DNA from: Mesorhizobium sp. RMAD-H1
GTDB taxonomy: Bacteria; Pseudomonadota; Alphaproteobacteria; Rhizobiales; Rhizobiaceae
Direction of reading: 5' to 3'
Assembly: GCF_014191375.1 (NCBI RefSeq)
Contig: NZ_JACHWN010000007.1
Span: forward strand, 124,001-188,000
Length of the DNA: 64,000 nt
In this document: in pieces, positions 52,466-60,830 of the stretch
How the letters are laid out: each line of letters begins with the position of its first letter
Position numbering within the stretch: the first letter of the stretch is position 1
The notes under the pieces: model-generated
What the model saw: only the letters and a program-made list of their open reading frames with translations
What the model was told of the DNA's origin: nothing
Databases searched by the model: none
Made by a program: the position numbers and the translations under genes

Positions 52466-52946
52466 GGCGTGTTTCCCGCATCAGTTCGGCAGCGCGCTCG
52501 ACCGAGGCAATAATTTCCAGATGGGTTCCGCAACGGCAGAGATTGTGGCGCAAGGCTGCGCGAATCTCGTCCCGTGAGGGGGCAGGAATCCTGGCCAGAA
52601 GAGCGGTGGCGGTCATAACCATGCCGTTGAGGCAATAGCCGCACTGCGCTCCTTCACATTCGAGAAATCCTTGCTGGACGAGAGAAAGGGCTCCGGTCAC
52701 CGGATCGGCCAGGCCTTCCAGCGTGGTGATATCCCTGTCCTGTACCCGCGACGCGCGAAGGACACAGGCGCGGGCCGGAAGGCCGTCAACAAGGACCGTG
52801 CAGGCGCCGCATTGGGCCAGCCCGCAACCATATTTGGCTCCGGTCAGCCCGAGTTGGCTGCGCAAAAGATCGAGAAGCGTGCGGTTTTCCGGGCAAGGCA
52901 GCACATATCGCGTGCCATTTACCGTTAAACGGAACTGGTCGGTCAT
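52458..52946 (-). CDS. nicA: Nicotinate hydroxylase small [2Fe-2S] subunit
   Basis: Iron-sulfur subunit of the xanthine oxidase family, 162 aa. The first plant-type cluster is bound by Cys41, Cys46, Cys49 and Cys61 (KYGCGLAQCGACTV). The second helical cluster domain shows CEGAQCGYCLNG and NLCRCGTH. ATG 52946 has GAGGG upstream; the longer frame reaching 53072 has no support. First gene of the leftward nicABC operon, divergent from nicR over 283 nt. This unit carries electrons from NicB's molybdenum site to its hemes. Confidence 0.9.
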
Positions 52947-53000
52947 GTTACCCTCTGGACTGCTCTCTGGATGGAGCGTTGCTTCAATGTGAGCAGAAAA

Positions 53001-53016
53001 TTTGTATGTATGCAAA
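53001..53016. promoter_or_regulatory. Candidate operator in the nicA-nicR gap
   Basis: Imperfect 16-bp inverted repeat TTTGTATGTATGCAAA (six of eight pairs match) located 55 nt upstream of nicA within the 283-nt divergent region. MarR proteins bind such AT-rich palindromes, so NicR is the natural candidate. No TGTTCA half-site occurs in this gap. Confidence 0.45.
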
Positions 53017-53229
53017 TGAATTTTGACGCCTCGCTCTGGTTGACGGCCGCGCGCCGTATCGCTGAAGCACAAAAGGCAGTTGTGCGGGCGGGGCTGACGG
53101 CCCGGTCAGCAGAGCGAAAAATCGGATGGCGTAACCATTGCAGGGCGTGGACACGTTGCGAACTACAGCCTTGACGCGATGGGACGAGATAGGGCAGTGC
53201 CAGAAGGGTGAGAAGAAGGCGCTGGCCAC

Positions 53230-53664
53230 ATGACGATCTCCCCAGACGACGAAGATTACGTCCTTGACGATCAGGTTGGATTTCTTCTGCGCCTAGCCTA
53301 CCAAAGGCACATGGCCATATTTACAGGCCGGATCTCGTGCGGTCTTACGCCGACGCAGTTCTCGACGCTTTTTCGTCTGCGGGAGGCTCCGGGCCCCGTT
53401 TCTCAAAACGCGCTTGGAAGATTGGTCGGCATGGATGCGGCGACAACAAAGGGCGTGGTCGCGCGCCTGATCGCGCGTGGCCTTATCCGCATGGAAAAGG
53501 ACGAGGAGGATCGGCGTCGGCACAACCTCTCGACAACGCAGGAGGGCCGCAAGCTGCTTGATGATGTCATGCCCCAGGTGCGCGGCATCACCGAGGCGAC
53601 GCTTGCGCCGCTGACCCCTGCAGAGCGGGCGACGCTGGTAAAGCTTTTGAAACGGCTGATTTAA
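53230..53664 (+). CDS. nicR: MarR-family repressor of nicotinate genes
   Basis: MarR-type winged-helix regulator, 144 aa. The recognition region reads VSQNALGRLVGMDAATTKGVVARLIARGLI (about residues 57-86) and the wing EKDEEDRRRHNLSTTQEG. In Pseudomonas putida, NicR is a MarR repressor of nic genes released by 6-hydroxynicotinate; family and placement divergent from nicA match. It lies 69 nt before the TetR start. Confidence 0.82.
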   Translation: MTISPDDEDYVLDDQVGFLLRLAYQRHMAIFTGRISCGLTPTQFSTLFRLREAPGPVSQNALGRLVGMDAATTKGVVARLIARGLIRMEKDEEDRRRHNLSTTQEGRKLLDDVMPQVRGITEATLAPLTPAERATLVKLLKRLI

Positions 53665-53733
53665 TTATTCATTCGCACAATAATCTTCTCCACTGTGCTA
53701 TTGCGTAGCCGGCGATCGAACAAGGAACAGGGT

Positions 53734-54429
53734 GTGGCTGAAGTCCGAACAAAATCCAAAACCAGGTCTCGCGGTCCGGGACGTCCATCCAGGGTGGAAC
53801 CGGGGCAAAACGCCTCGGATTTGCGCGACCAGATCCTCGATCAAGCGGAGCTTGCCTTCGCCGAACTCGGCTTCGAGGGGGCGAACCTTCGGGATATCGC
53901 GGCAAGGGCCGGGGTCAGTCAGGCGCTTATCCGGTACTATTTCGGCTCCAAGGGCGACCTGTTCGAGGAGTGCTTCCGCAGGCGTGGCGGCATTCTTGCC
54001 GGACACAGGCATGTCATTCTCGATCGTCTCCTGGAATCCAACGATACCCCAACGGTGGAAGAGGTGGTCTACGCCTATCTGAAACCCCAGTGGGACATGA
54101 AATATTCCGGGCCGAACGGGGCGGCCTTCGTCGCCATGCAGGCGCGGCTTCACGCCGAGCCGGAGGAGCACGCGCTGCGCTTGCGCCGGGAGGTCTATGA
54201 CGCGTCGGTCAAACGATACATCGCAGTGCTGGCCCGCATCCTGCCCGACATACCAAAAGACATCATAAGCGTCCGCATGGCCTTTCTCGTCGGCACCTAT
54301 CTCTTCATGCTCAATGATCTGGGCCGCATCAGCGATCTGACCGAGGGGCATCTGACGTCTTTCGGCAAGGATGAGATGCTGGACCATCTCGTTCGATTCC
54401 TCTCCGCCGGATTGCGGGCCCCCGTCTGA
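53734..54429 (+). CDS. TetR-family regulator in the nicotinate cluster
   Basis: TetR-type regulator, 231 aa from GTG 53734, which has AAGGAACAGG upstream. The helix-turn-helix reads ANLRDIAARAGVSQALIRYYFGSKGDLFEECF. The ligand domain is unassigned. A TetR gene is not part of the Pseudomonas putida nic cluster as I know it. Position directly before the nicEDXF operon and a 18-bp palindrome suggests that it controls these genes (inference). A weak inverted repeat ATTATT...AATAAT lies at its own upstream region near 53664-53685. Confidence 0.85.
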   Translation: MAEVRTKSKTRSRGPGRPSRVEPGQNASDLRDQILDQAELAFAELGFEGANLRDIAARAGVSQALIRYYFGSKGDLFEECFRRRGGILAGHRHVILDRLLESNDTPTVEEVVYAYLKPQWDMKYSGPNGAAFVAMQARLHAEPEEHALRLRREVYDASVKRYIAVLARILPDIPKDIISVRMAFLVGTYLFMLNDLGRISDLTEGHLTSFGKDEMLDHLVRFLSAGLRAPV

Positions 54430-54470
54430 TCTTTTGCCTTGAGTGGAGCGGATCAAAATTTGGGCTTGTT

Positions 54471-54488
54471 ATTGTTCAAATGAACAAT
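54471..54488. promoter_or_regulatory. Palindromic operator upstream of nicE
   Basis: ATTGTTCAAATGAACAAT is an 18-bp near-perfect inverted repeat 34 nt upstream of nicE. The core half-sites TGTTCA and TGAACA are separated by AA. They are the same half-sites as in the GntR operator region at 47604-47632, with 2-nt rather than 1-nt spacing. Confidence 0.65.
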
Positions 54489-54521
54489 TAACGTGGTTCC
54501 AGCATATCGACGGAGCCACGC

Positions 54522-55271
54522 ATGAAGACCTATCGCATCGGGCAGATTGTCCCGAGTTCGAACATCACGATGGAAACGGAAATTCCGGCTCTCCTGCGAG
54601 CGCGCGAAAGCATCGCGCCCGAGCGTTTCACCTTTCATTCCTCGCGCATGCGCATGAAGCACGTCACGAAGGAAGAACTGGCGGCGATGGACGCCGATTC
54701 CGATCGCTGCGCGCTGGAGCTCTCGGATGCGAAGGTGGATGTGATGGGTTATGCCTGTCTCGTCGCCATCATGTCGATGGGGCATGGCTATCATTGTGTT
54801 TCGGCGGACCGCCTGCACGGCGTTACACGTGACAATGGCGCGGCTGCGCCCGTCATCACCTCAGCCGGCGCCCTGATCGAGGGGATCAAGGCGGTAGGCG
54901 CCAGGCGGATCGCGGTCGTGGCCCCATACATGAAGCCGCTGACCGAAATGGTCGTGGATTATATCCGAAACGAGGGTATCGAGGTCGCCACCTGGCGCGC
55001 ACTCGAGATCCAGGACAATCTTGCCGTCGCGGCCCATGACCCGATGAAGCTGCCAGGCATCGTGAAGGAAATGGACACGTCCGATGTGAACGCCGTGGTG
55101 CTGTCGGCCTGCGTGCAAATGCCCTCCCTGCCTGCAGTTCCCATGGCCGAGGCGGTTACCGGCAAGCCGGTCCTGACGGCAGCCATCGCCACCACCTGGC
55201 AGATGCTCAACGCTCTCGGGCTCGATACACGCGTTCCTGGCGGCGGCACCCTGTTGTCCGGCGCGTATTGA
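54522..55271 (+). CDS. nicE: Maleate cis-trans isomerase
   Basis: Asp/Glu racemase superfamily enzyme, 249 aa, converting maleate to fumarate, the last step of the nicotinate route. The two catalytic cysteines are Cys79 (MGYACLVAIM) and Cys197 (LSACVQMPSL), and N-terminal IGQIVPSSNITMETE matches maleate isomerases. ATG 54522 starts MKTYRIGQ. First gene of the rightward nicE-nicD-nicX-nicF operon, preceded by a palindromic operator. Confidence 0.9.
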   Translation: MKTYRIGQIVPSSNITMETEIPALLRARESIAPERFTFHSSRMRMKHVTKEELAAMDADSDRCALELSDAKVDVMGYACLVAIMSMGHGYHCVSADRLHGVTRDNGAAAPVITSAGALIEGIKAVGARRIAVVAPYMKPLTEMVVDYIRNEGIEVATWRALEIQDNLAVAAHDPMKLPGIVKEMDTSDVNAVVLSACVQMPSLPAVPMAEAVTGKPVLTAAIATTWQMLNALGLDTRVPGGGTLLSGAY

Positions 55272-55283
55272 GGAGAATCGAGA

Positions 55284-56081
55284 ATGGCACGGGGATATAA
55301 TGTCCATGCAAACGGCATCCGGCATCACCTTCTGCACTTCGCAGGGGCAGGACCGACCATGCTGCTTATTCCCGGAATCACGTCGCCGGCCGTGACATGG
55401 GGTTTTGTCGCCGAGCGGCTCGCGGCGGCTTTCGACGTGCATGTGCTGGATGTTCGAGGCCGTGGACTGAGCGAGGCCGGCGCTCTCGATTATTCTCTGG
55501 ATGCGATGGCGGCGGACGCGGTGGCGCTGGTGGAGGCTGCGGGGCTGGGCAGGCCGGTGGTCCTTGGCCATTCCATGGGCGCGCGCATCGCTATTCGCGC
55601 CGCCCGCCGCTCACCCGGCGCTTTTTCCGGGCTTTTGCTGATCGATCCTCCCGTCTCGGGTCCGGGCCGGCGGCCTTATCCTTCCGCCTGGAACTGGTAT
55701 GAGGATTCCATTCTTCTGGCTCGGAAGGGGTGTTCGGGAGAGGATATGCGCCGTTTCTGCCCGACCTGGACGGACGAGCAGAACGCCCTGCGCGCCGAAT
55801 GGCTGCATAGCTGTCAGCTGGACGCCGTCCGAGCAGCCTATGACGGCTTTCATACGGACGACATTCACGCCGACCTGCCGCATCTCGCATTGCCCATGCG
55901 CCTCGTCGTGGCAGGCGGCGCTGCGGTTATCGGAAATGAGGATATCGAGGAAATCAGGACGCTCGCTCCGGCTATCGAGACCCGTATCGTCGAGAAGGCG
56001 GGGCACATGATCCCATGGGACGATCTTGAGGGTTTCCTCGCCGCGGTCATGGATTTCCGCCCCCTGGTTGACAAGAACTGA
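55284..56081 (+). CDS. nicD: N-formylmaleamate deformylase
   Basis: Serine alpha/beta hydrolase, 265 aa, releasing formate from N-formylmaleamate to give maleamate. The nucleophile elbow is GHSMGAR (Ser97), LLIPGITSPAVTWG is the oxyanion region, and KAGHMIPWDD carries the catalytic His. Closest expected relative is Pseudomonas putida NicD. It begins 12 nt after nicE and ends 12 nt before nicX, which supports a single pathway operon. Confidence 0.88.
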   Translation: MARGYNVHANGIRHHLLHFAGAGPTMLLIPGITSPAVTWGFVAERLAAAFDVHVLDVRGRGLSEAGALDYSLDAMAADAVALVEAAGLGRPVVLGHSMGARIAIRAARRSPGAFSGLLLIDPPVSGPGRRPYPSAWNWYEDSILLARKGCSGEDMRRFCPTWTDEQNALRAEWLHSCQLDAVRAAYDGFHTDDIHADLPHLALPMRLVVAGGAAVIGNEDIEEIRTLAPAIETRIVEKAGHMIPWDDLEGFLAAVMDFRPLVDKN

Positions 56082-56093
56082 AAGGAACTCGAA

Positions 56094-57125
56094 ATGGATC
56101 ACGCCAGCTTTACCGAGATCTGCCTGCATCAGCTGAAAATGTCGGGCGTGCGTGAAGGCGAGAAACTCGTCGTTCTCACCCAGGGCAACGAGCGGCTGGA
56201 CTATGCCGATGCCTTTATGGCGGCAGGGCAGCGCCTGGGCGCCCTGATGTATCATATGCGCCTGCCTGCGCCGCTGCCCACCGCCGGCTGGAATGTTGGC
56301 GTGACCGGACTTGCCGCCATGCCGGACGCGGTCGAGGCGCTGAAGTCCTGCGATATGCTGATTGATTGCATTTTCCTTCTCTTCTCGCCTGAGCAGATGG
56401 CCATCCAGGCCGCCGGCACGCGTATCCTGACCGCAATCGAGCCGCCGGAACTCCTGGCCCGCATGCTGCCGACCCGGGAAATCCGGGAAAAGGTGGAGAT
56501 TGCCGGTGAACTGCTGTCGAAAGCCAAGGTCATGCGGATCACCTCGCCCCATGGGACGGACGTGACCTACAAGCTCAACGTCTACCCGACCGTGACCGAA
56601 TATGCCTGCACGGACGAGCCCGGCCGCTGGGATCACTGGCCGTCGGGCTTCGTGTTCACCGGCGGCGATGATGATGGCGTTGACGGCCAGATCGTGGTGG
56701 CGCCCGGCGACATCCTCCTGCCACAGAACATCTATGTGCGTGAGCCGATCATCTACACGATCGAAAAAGGCTGGGTCACAGATATCCGCGGTGGTCTGGA
56801 CGCCGAACTGGTAAAGTCCTACATGGCCGCCTTCAACGATCCGAGGGGCATGGGCATGAGCCATGTCGGCTGGGGCATGAATCCCAATGCCAAATGGCAC
56901 AACCTCTTACCCGGCGCCTTCCCGGGCGGCATGGGCATGGAACCGCGCAGCTTCTATGGCAATGTGATGTTCTCCACCGGCCCGAACAACGAACTGGGCG
57001 GCCCCAATGACACGGCCTGCCATCTCGATATTCCGATGCGCGGGTGCTCGCTCTTCCTCGATGGCGAGCCCGTCGTAATCGATGGGGACATCGTCGTGAA
57101 GGACATCCAGATGGAGCGCGCCTGA
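56094..57125 (+). CDS. nicX: 2,5-dihydroxypyridine 5,6-dioxygenase
   Basis: Non-heme Fe(II) ring-opening dioxygenase, 343 aa, converting 2,5-dihydroxypyridine and O2 to N-formylmaleamate. The likely iron ligands are His257 (MGMSHVGWGMNP) and the His310-x-Asp312 pair (ACHLDIPMRG); their relative spacing agrees with the His/His/Asp set known from Pseudomonas putida NicX. N-terminal EGEKLVVLTQG is family-typical. The metallopeptidase-like fold is unrelated to common ring-cleavage dioxygenases. Third gene of the operon. Confidence 0.9.
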   Translation: MDHASFTEICLHQLKMSGVREGEKLVVLTQGNERLDYADAFMAAGQRLGALMYHMRLPAPLPTAGWNVGVTGLAAMPDAVEALKSCDMLIDCIFLLFSPEQMAIQAAGTRILTAIEPPELLARMLPTREIREKVEIAGELLSKAKVMRITSPHGTDVTYKLNVYPTVTEYACTDEPGRWDHWPSGFVFTGGDDDGVDGQIVVAPGDILLPQNIYVREPIIYTIEKGWVTDIRGGLDAELVKSYMAAFNDPRGMGMSHVGWGMNPNAKWHNLLPGAFPGGMGMEPRSFYGNVMFSTGPNNELGGPNDTACHLDIPMRGCSLFLDGEPVVIDGDIVVKDIQMERA

Positions 57126-57153
57126 TCAGGAGTTCGTTTGGGAGAGGGACCAC

Positions 57154-57774
57154 ATGTCACAGGAACAGGTCTACAAGGCGGCCGGGTTTGGCCAAACAGT
57201 ACCGCGCGGTACGCGCCCGGCGATCATTGTCGTCGACTTCGGCTACGGGTTCACCGACACGCTCTATCCAACGGCTGCCGAGATGTCGGCGCAGATAGCC
57301 GCAACGCGCCGGCTCACGGATATGGGGCGGGCCAGGGGCTTTCCCGTCATCTATACCACGATTGCCTATCATCCGGGTGAGATCGCCATGCTGCCGTGGC
57401 TGAGAAAGGCAGCGGGAATGGCGGCGCTCGTCGAAGGCAGTCGTCTCGTGGAAATCGACGAGGCGACCGGTATTCAGCCCGGCGATCCGGTCATTACCAA
57501 GAAGGGTGCTTCCGCGTTCCACGGAACGGCACTTGCGGCGCTGCTCACCGGTGCCGGCGTGGATACGCTCGTCGTGACCGGCGCGACCACGTCCGGCTGT
57601 GTACGGGCAACCGTTGTGGACGCGGTTCAGTCCGGCTTCAACGTTCTGGTGCCGGCTGATTGCTGCGCCGACCGGGCGCAGGCTCCGCACGACGCCAGTT
57701 TGTATGACATGGGGCAGAAATACGCTGACGTGACAGACGCAGCGGATATCGAGCGCTGGTTCGCCGCGCTCTGA
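57154..57774 (+). CDS. nicF: Maleamate amidohydrolase
   Basis: Isochorismatase-fold (cysteine hydrolase) amidase, 206 aa, splitting maleamate to maleate and ammonia. The catalytic triad is visible: Asp28 (IIVVDFGYGF), a Lys at 116-117 (VITKKGASAFHGT) and Cys149 (ATTSGCVRATVVDA). ATG 57154 is preceded by GGAGAGGG. Fourth gene of the operon; its product goes to NicE. Nicotinamidases share the fold, but the context decides. Confidence 0.88.
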   Translation: MSQEQVYKAAGFGQTVPRGTRPAIIVVDFGYGFTDTLYPTAAEMSAQIAATRRLTDMGRARGFPVIYTTIAYHPGEIAMLPWLRKAAGMAALVEGSRLVEIDEATGIQPGDPVITKKGASAFHGTALAALLTGAGVDTLVVTGATTSGCVRATVVDAVQSGFNVLVPADCCADRAQAPHDASLYDMGQKYADVTDAADIERWFAAL

Positions 57775-57866
57775 GCTCCGGTCTATATAGGGCCGATCAC
57801 GCTATTCCAGCCCGCAGGGTACAAGGCGAGCGGAAAATCCGTCAATCTCTAGAGGGAAAGTAACAC

Positions 57867-58049
57867 ATGTCGAAAATAGCGCTAGCATTCATATGCGTGG
57901 TTGTCCTCGCCTGCTATGTCGTGCCTTACACGCTGCTGTCCTCGGTGGCGGCCTGGTATGGCGCCTTCCTGTTCTGGTGCGTGGCCGGTGTGGCGATCAT
58001 CGTCCTGAATGTTCTGGCTACGGCCGGTTTCGGGGAGGACGAGGCATGA
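57867..58049 (+). CDS. Small membrane protein paired with the sodium:solute symporter
   Basis: Protein of 60 aa with two predicted helices (ALAFICVVVLACYVVPYTLL and AWYGAFLFWCVAGVAIIVLNVL) and an acidic C-terminus GEDEA. It overlaps the symporter start by ATGA (58046-58049) and has AGAGGGAAAG upstream. Small two-helix partners of this size (DUF3311-like) are common next to SSS permeases, so a stabilising or regulatory subunit is likely. First gene after the nicEDXF operon with a 92-nt gap. Confidence 0.75.
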   Translation: MSKIALAFICVVVLACYVVPYTLLSSVAAWYGAFLFWCVAGVAIIVLNVLATAGFGEDEA

Positions 58050-59542
58050 GTGTCACCCTTGTTGTCTGGGGACTTGTTCTCTACGTCATTGCCTCTTTCG
58101 CGGTCGCCTACATCTCGCGGACAGGCAAGTCTTCAACCATGTCCGATTACTTCCTCGGCGACCGCTCCATGGGCGGGGTGCTGTCGGCGTTGAGTTATTC
58201 GGCGACAACCTATTCCGCATTCATGATGATCGGCCTTGCCGGGCTCACCTTCAAGGGCGGTGTGGGCGCGCTGGGTTTCGAGATCGTCTATTTTGCAGGC
58301 GTGTCGCTGGTTGTGATTTTCGGCCCCCGTTTCTGGGCGGTCGGCAAGAAATACGACTTCGTGACGCCGTACGAAATGCTGGGCGTCCGCTACGGAAGCC
58401 GGTGGGTCGCCGTTGCCGCGGGACTTGTCAGCCTCGTTTTCCTGATCCCATATTCGGCAGTGCAACTTTCCGGCGTCGGCTATCTGTTGTCGGGCATGAC
58501 CGACGGTGGCATACCGTTTCTCTGGGGAGTGGTCATCGCCACTGTGCTTGCCATCATCTTCTCCTATGTGGCGGGCATCCGCTCGGTGGTGTGGACGGAC
58601 AGCCTGCAGGCACTGATGATGATCGTTGCCTCCATACTGGTCTGTGGTCTCGTCATCATCGAGCTGGGGGGCTTCTCGGGCCTTTTCGGGACGATCAGCC
58701 AGACGAAGCCTGAGCTTCTGCAGGTGCCGGGCCCCGGCCTGTTCAGCTTCACTACCTTCCTGGGCCTGACCATCCCGTGGTTCTTCTTCGCCATCTCCAA
58801 TCCGCAGGTCAGCCAGCGGCTCTACATGCCTGCTTCGCTCACGGCCCTTCGGCGCATGTTGCTCATCTTCCTGTGCTTCGGCTTCGTCTACACGGTGGTG
58901 TCGGTGTTGTGGGGCTTTTCCGCCTTCGTCGCCTTCCCCGATCTTGAAAAGGGAGATCTGGCCACCTCGTCACTGCTGGCTTCCGACCTCGTGCCGCCGG
59001 TCCTGGGCGTCATGGTGATGGTCGGCATCCTTGCCGCGGCCGTTTCCACGATCGACTCCATCCTTCTGACATTGTCCTCCGTGTTCTCCCGCGACGTATG
59101 GGGCAATGTGACGGGCGACAAGGACGACGGTCGGCAGCTTTTCATCGGTAAGCTGATCATTCCCGTCATCTCCATCGTCTCCCTGATTTTTGCTGCGATG
59201 GAATTTTCAATGATTGCCATCCTGTCGGTGGCGGCATCGGTGGGGCTTCTGGTCACCGTTCCCGCGATCGTGGGTGCGTTTTTCTGGCGGCGCGGCACGG
59301 CGGCAGGGGCGCTTGCGTCGATCCTGGGAGGAGTTGCCTTCGTCGTCTGGATGTATCTGACGGGCAATAAGCTCTTCGGTCTCAATGCAGGTGTTCTGGC
59401 GCTACCGGTGTCATCGCTGATCTTCCTGGGTGTGAGCCTGTTGACCCGGATCGAAACCAGACTGGCCGATGAGTTCCACGCGGCCTCGATCTCTTACAGG
59501 ACGCGCAAGACGCCGGAGGGTGTTCCCGTTCCGGCGGAATGA
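58046..59542 (+). CDS. Sodium:solute symporter (SSS family)
   Basis: SSS-family permease, 498 aa with about 13 helices. MSDYFLGDRSMGGVLSALSYSATTYSAFMMIGLAG is the beginning of the sodium-symporter signature (residues about 31-65), and GILAAAVSTIDSILLTLSSVFSRDVW carries the second sodium-site Ser/Thr region (SxxDS). Relatives take up pantothenate, proline, short organic acids or urea. Placed after nicF and translated with a small partner, it is the probable nicotinate (or pathway acid) importer, in place of the NicT/NicP transporters of Pseudomonas putida (inference). Confidence 0.88.
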   Translation: MSVTLVVWGLVLYVIASFAVAYISRTGKSSTMSDYFLGDRSMGGVLSALSYSATTYSAFMMIGLAGLTFKGGVGALGFEIVYFAGVSLVVIFGPRFWAVGKKYDFVTPYEMLGVRYGSRWVAVAAGLVSLVFLIPYSAVQLSGVGYLLSGMTDGGIPFLWGVVIATVLAIIFSYVAGIRSVVWTDSLQALMMIVASILVCGLVIIELGGFSGLFGTISQTKPELLQVPGPGLFSFTTFLGLTIPWFFFAISNPQVSQRLYMPASLTALRRMLLIFLCFGFVYTVVSVLWGFSAFVAFPDLEKGDLATSSLLASDLVPPVLGVMVMVGILAAAVSTIDSILLTLSSVFSRDVWGNVTGDKDDGRQLFIGKLIIPVISIVSLIFAAMEFSMIAILSVAASVGLLVTVPAIVGAFFWRRGTAAGALASILGGVAFVVWMYLTGNKLFGLNAGVLALPVSSLIFLGVSLLTRIETRLADEFHAASISYRTRKTPEGVPVPAE

Positions 59543-59573
59543 GGCCCGCCTCCCACATTCTGAACAACAGGCT

Positions 59574-59603
59574 GCGGCCCTCCAAATTCTCTTGGAGGGC
59601 CGC
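59574..59603. terminator. Perfect hairpin between convergent genes
   Basis: Twelve-base-pair perfect stem GCGGCCCTCCAA / TTGGAGGGCCGC with a 6-nt loop, between the symporter stop (59542) and the stop of the amidohydrolase (59604), to which it abuts. A bidirectional transcription terminator is the best reading; the flanking T run is weak. Confidence 0.75.
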
Positions 59604-60800
59604 TCAAGCCAGTATATCGAACGCTGTTCTCGCCAAAGCCAGGGTGCCAAGCGCAATCGAGCCCTCATCGGGTTGATAAACAGGGCTGTGCACCTTGTCG
59701 GAACGGCCGGGCTGCGAGGAGCCGACGAGAAGCCTGAAGGAAGGCACCATTTCGGCCATGAGAGCAAAGTCTTCGCCACCCATGCTCGGCTCATATTCGA
59801 ACGCGACATCGCCGATCTGCGATTTTATTGCCGCCACGGTCCTCTCGAGCATGGCCTTGTCGTTGAATATGGGCGGGGTGCCGCGCCGGTAGGCGAGCTC
59901 GCAACTCGCCCCGAAGCTCGATGCCACGCCCTCGCAGATCCGGCGCAAGCCGGCTTCGGCCGCATCCCTGGCCTCCGGTTGCCTGCTGCGTATCGTTCCC
60001 TTCAATTCGCAGGTTTCGGGGATGATGTTCCGCGCCTCTCCGGCGTGGATCGACCCCACCGTGACCACGCATGCGTCGAGCGCGCGGACGTTCCTCGAAA
60101 CGATGGTCTGCAGCTGGCTGATCAACTGGGCCGACATAACGATGGGGTCGATCGCGGCGTGAGGCCGGGCGGCATGGCCGCCTTTTCCCCGGATGAGGAT
60201 GTCGAAGGAATCGACCGCCGCATTGGCGTAACCATGCACGATTCCGAACTGCCCCACCGGGATTTCGGGGCGGTTGTGCAGGCTCAGCGCCATGTCGACG
60301 CCGTCCATCACGCCGTCTGCGATCATCTCCTTGGCTCCACCTATGGCTTCCTCGGCGGGCTGGAAGACAAGGCGCACATTGCCTGCCAAACGGTCTTCAA
60401 GCCGTTTCAGCACGGCCCCCACCGCGAGTACCGTGGCCGTATGCAGATCATGACCGCAGGCATGCATGCGATTGGGGAGCTTGCTGGCGTAGGGGAGCCC
60501 GGTCTGTTCCTGCATGGGAAGGGCATCCATGTCCGCACGGATCAACAATGTCGGCCCGGGCCGCTTGCCGCGAATATGGCCGACCACACCGGTGCGACCG
60601 ATCCCCGTCTGATGCTCGATGCCAAGGCTCCCAAGCGTCTCCGCAACGAGCGCCGCCGTGCGAACCTCCTCAAAGGCGATTTCGGGATGCTCGTGGATTC
60701 GCCTGCGGATCTCAATGAAACGATCCTCATTTTCTTCGACGATCGCCGCAATAAGCGATGTCACGTCATTGGCGCCGGCAACAGCGATCCTGTCGGCCAT
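59604..60800 (-). CDS. M20 family amidohydrolase (hippurate hydrolase-like)
   Basis: Zinc-dependent amidohydrolase of peptidase family M20D, 398 aa. RIHEHPEIAFEE (near residue 35), the metal-binding RMHACGHDLHTA, the acidic PAEEAIGGAKEM, the dimer-domain RGKGGHAARPH and the late GGEDFA and VHSPVYQPDEGSI motifs all fit. Members remove acyl groups from N-acyl amino acids (hippurate, acetylated amino acids or auxin conjugates). Last gene of a leftward operon with a dipeptide-type ABC transporter (30-nt gap after the ATPase). It may hydrolyse the imported N-acyl amino acid. Confidence 0.87.
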   Translation of the reverse strand: MADRIAVAGANDVTSLIAAIVEENEDRFIEIRRRIHEHPEIAFEEVRTAALVAETLGSLGIEHQTGIGRTGVVGHIRGKRPGPTLLIRADMDALPMQEQTGLPYASKLPNRMHACGHDLHTATVLAVGAVLKRLEDRLAGNVRLVFQPAEEAIGGAKEMIADGVMDGVDMALSLHNRPEIPVGQFGIVHGYANAAVDSFDILIRGKGGHAARPHAAIDPIVMSAQLISQLQTIVSRNVRALDACVVTVGSIHAGEARNIIPETCELKGTIRSRQPEARDAAEAGLRRICEGVASSFGASCELAYRRGTPPIFNDKAMLERTVAAIKSQIGDVAFEYEPSMGGEDFALMAEMVPSFRLLVGSSQPGRSDKVHSPVYQPDEGSIALGTLALARTAFDILA

Positions 60801-60830
60801 GATTTGTCTCCCTGGATGCGCGTGGAAAAC

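Noticed and set aside
55611..56900. Leftward 429-codon frame
   Set aside because: Antisense to nicD and nicX, which show catalytic residues in the right spacing.
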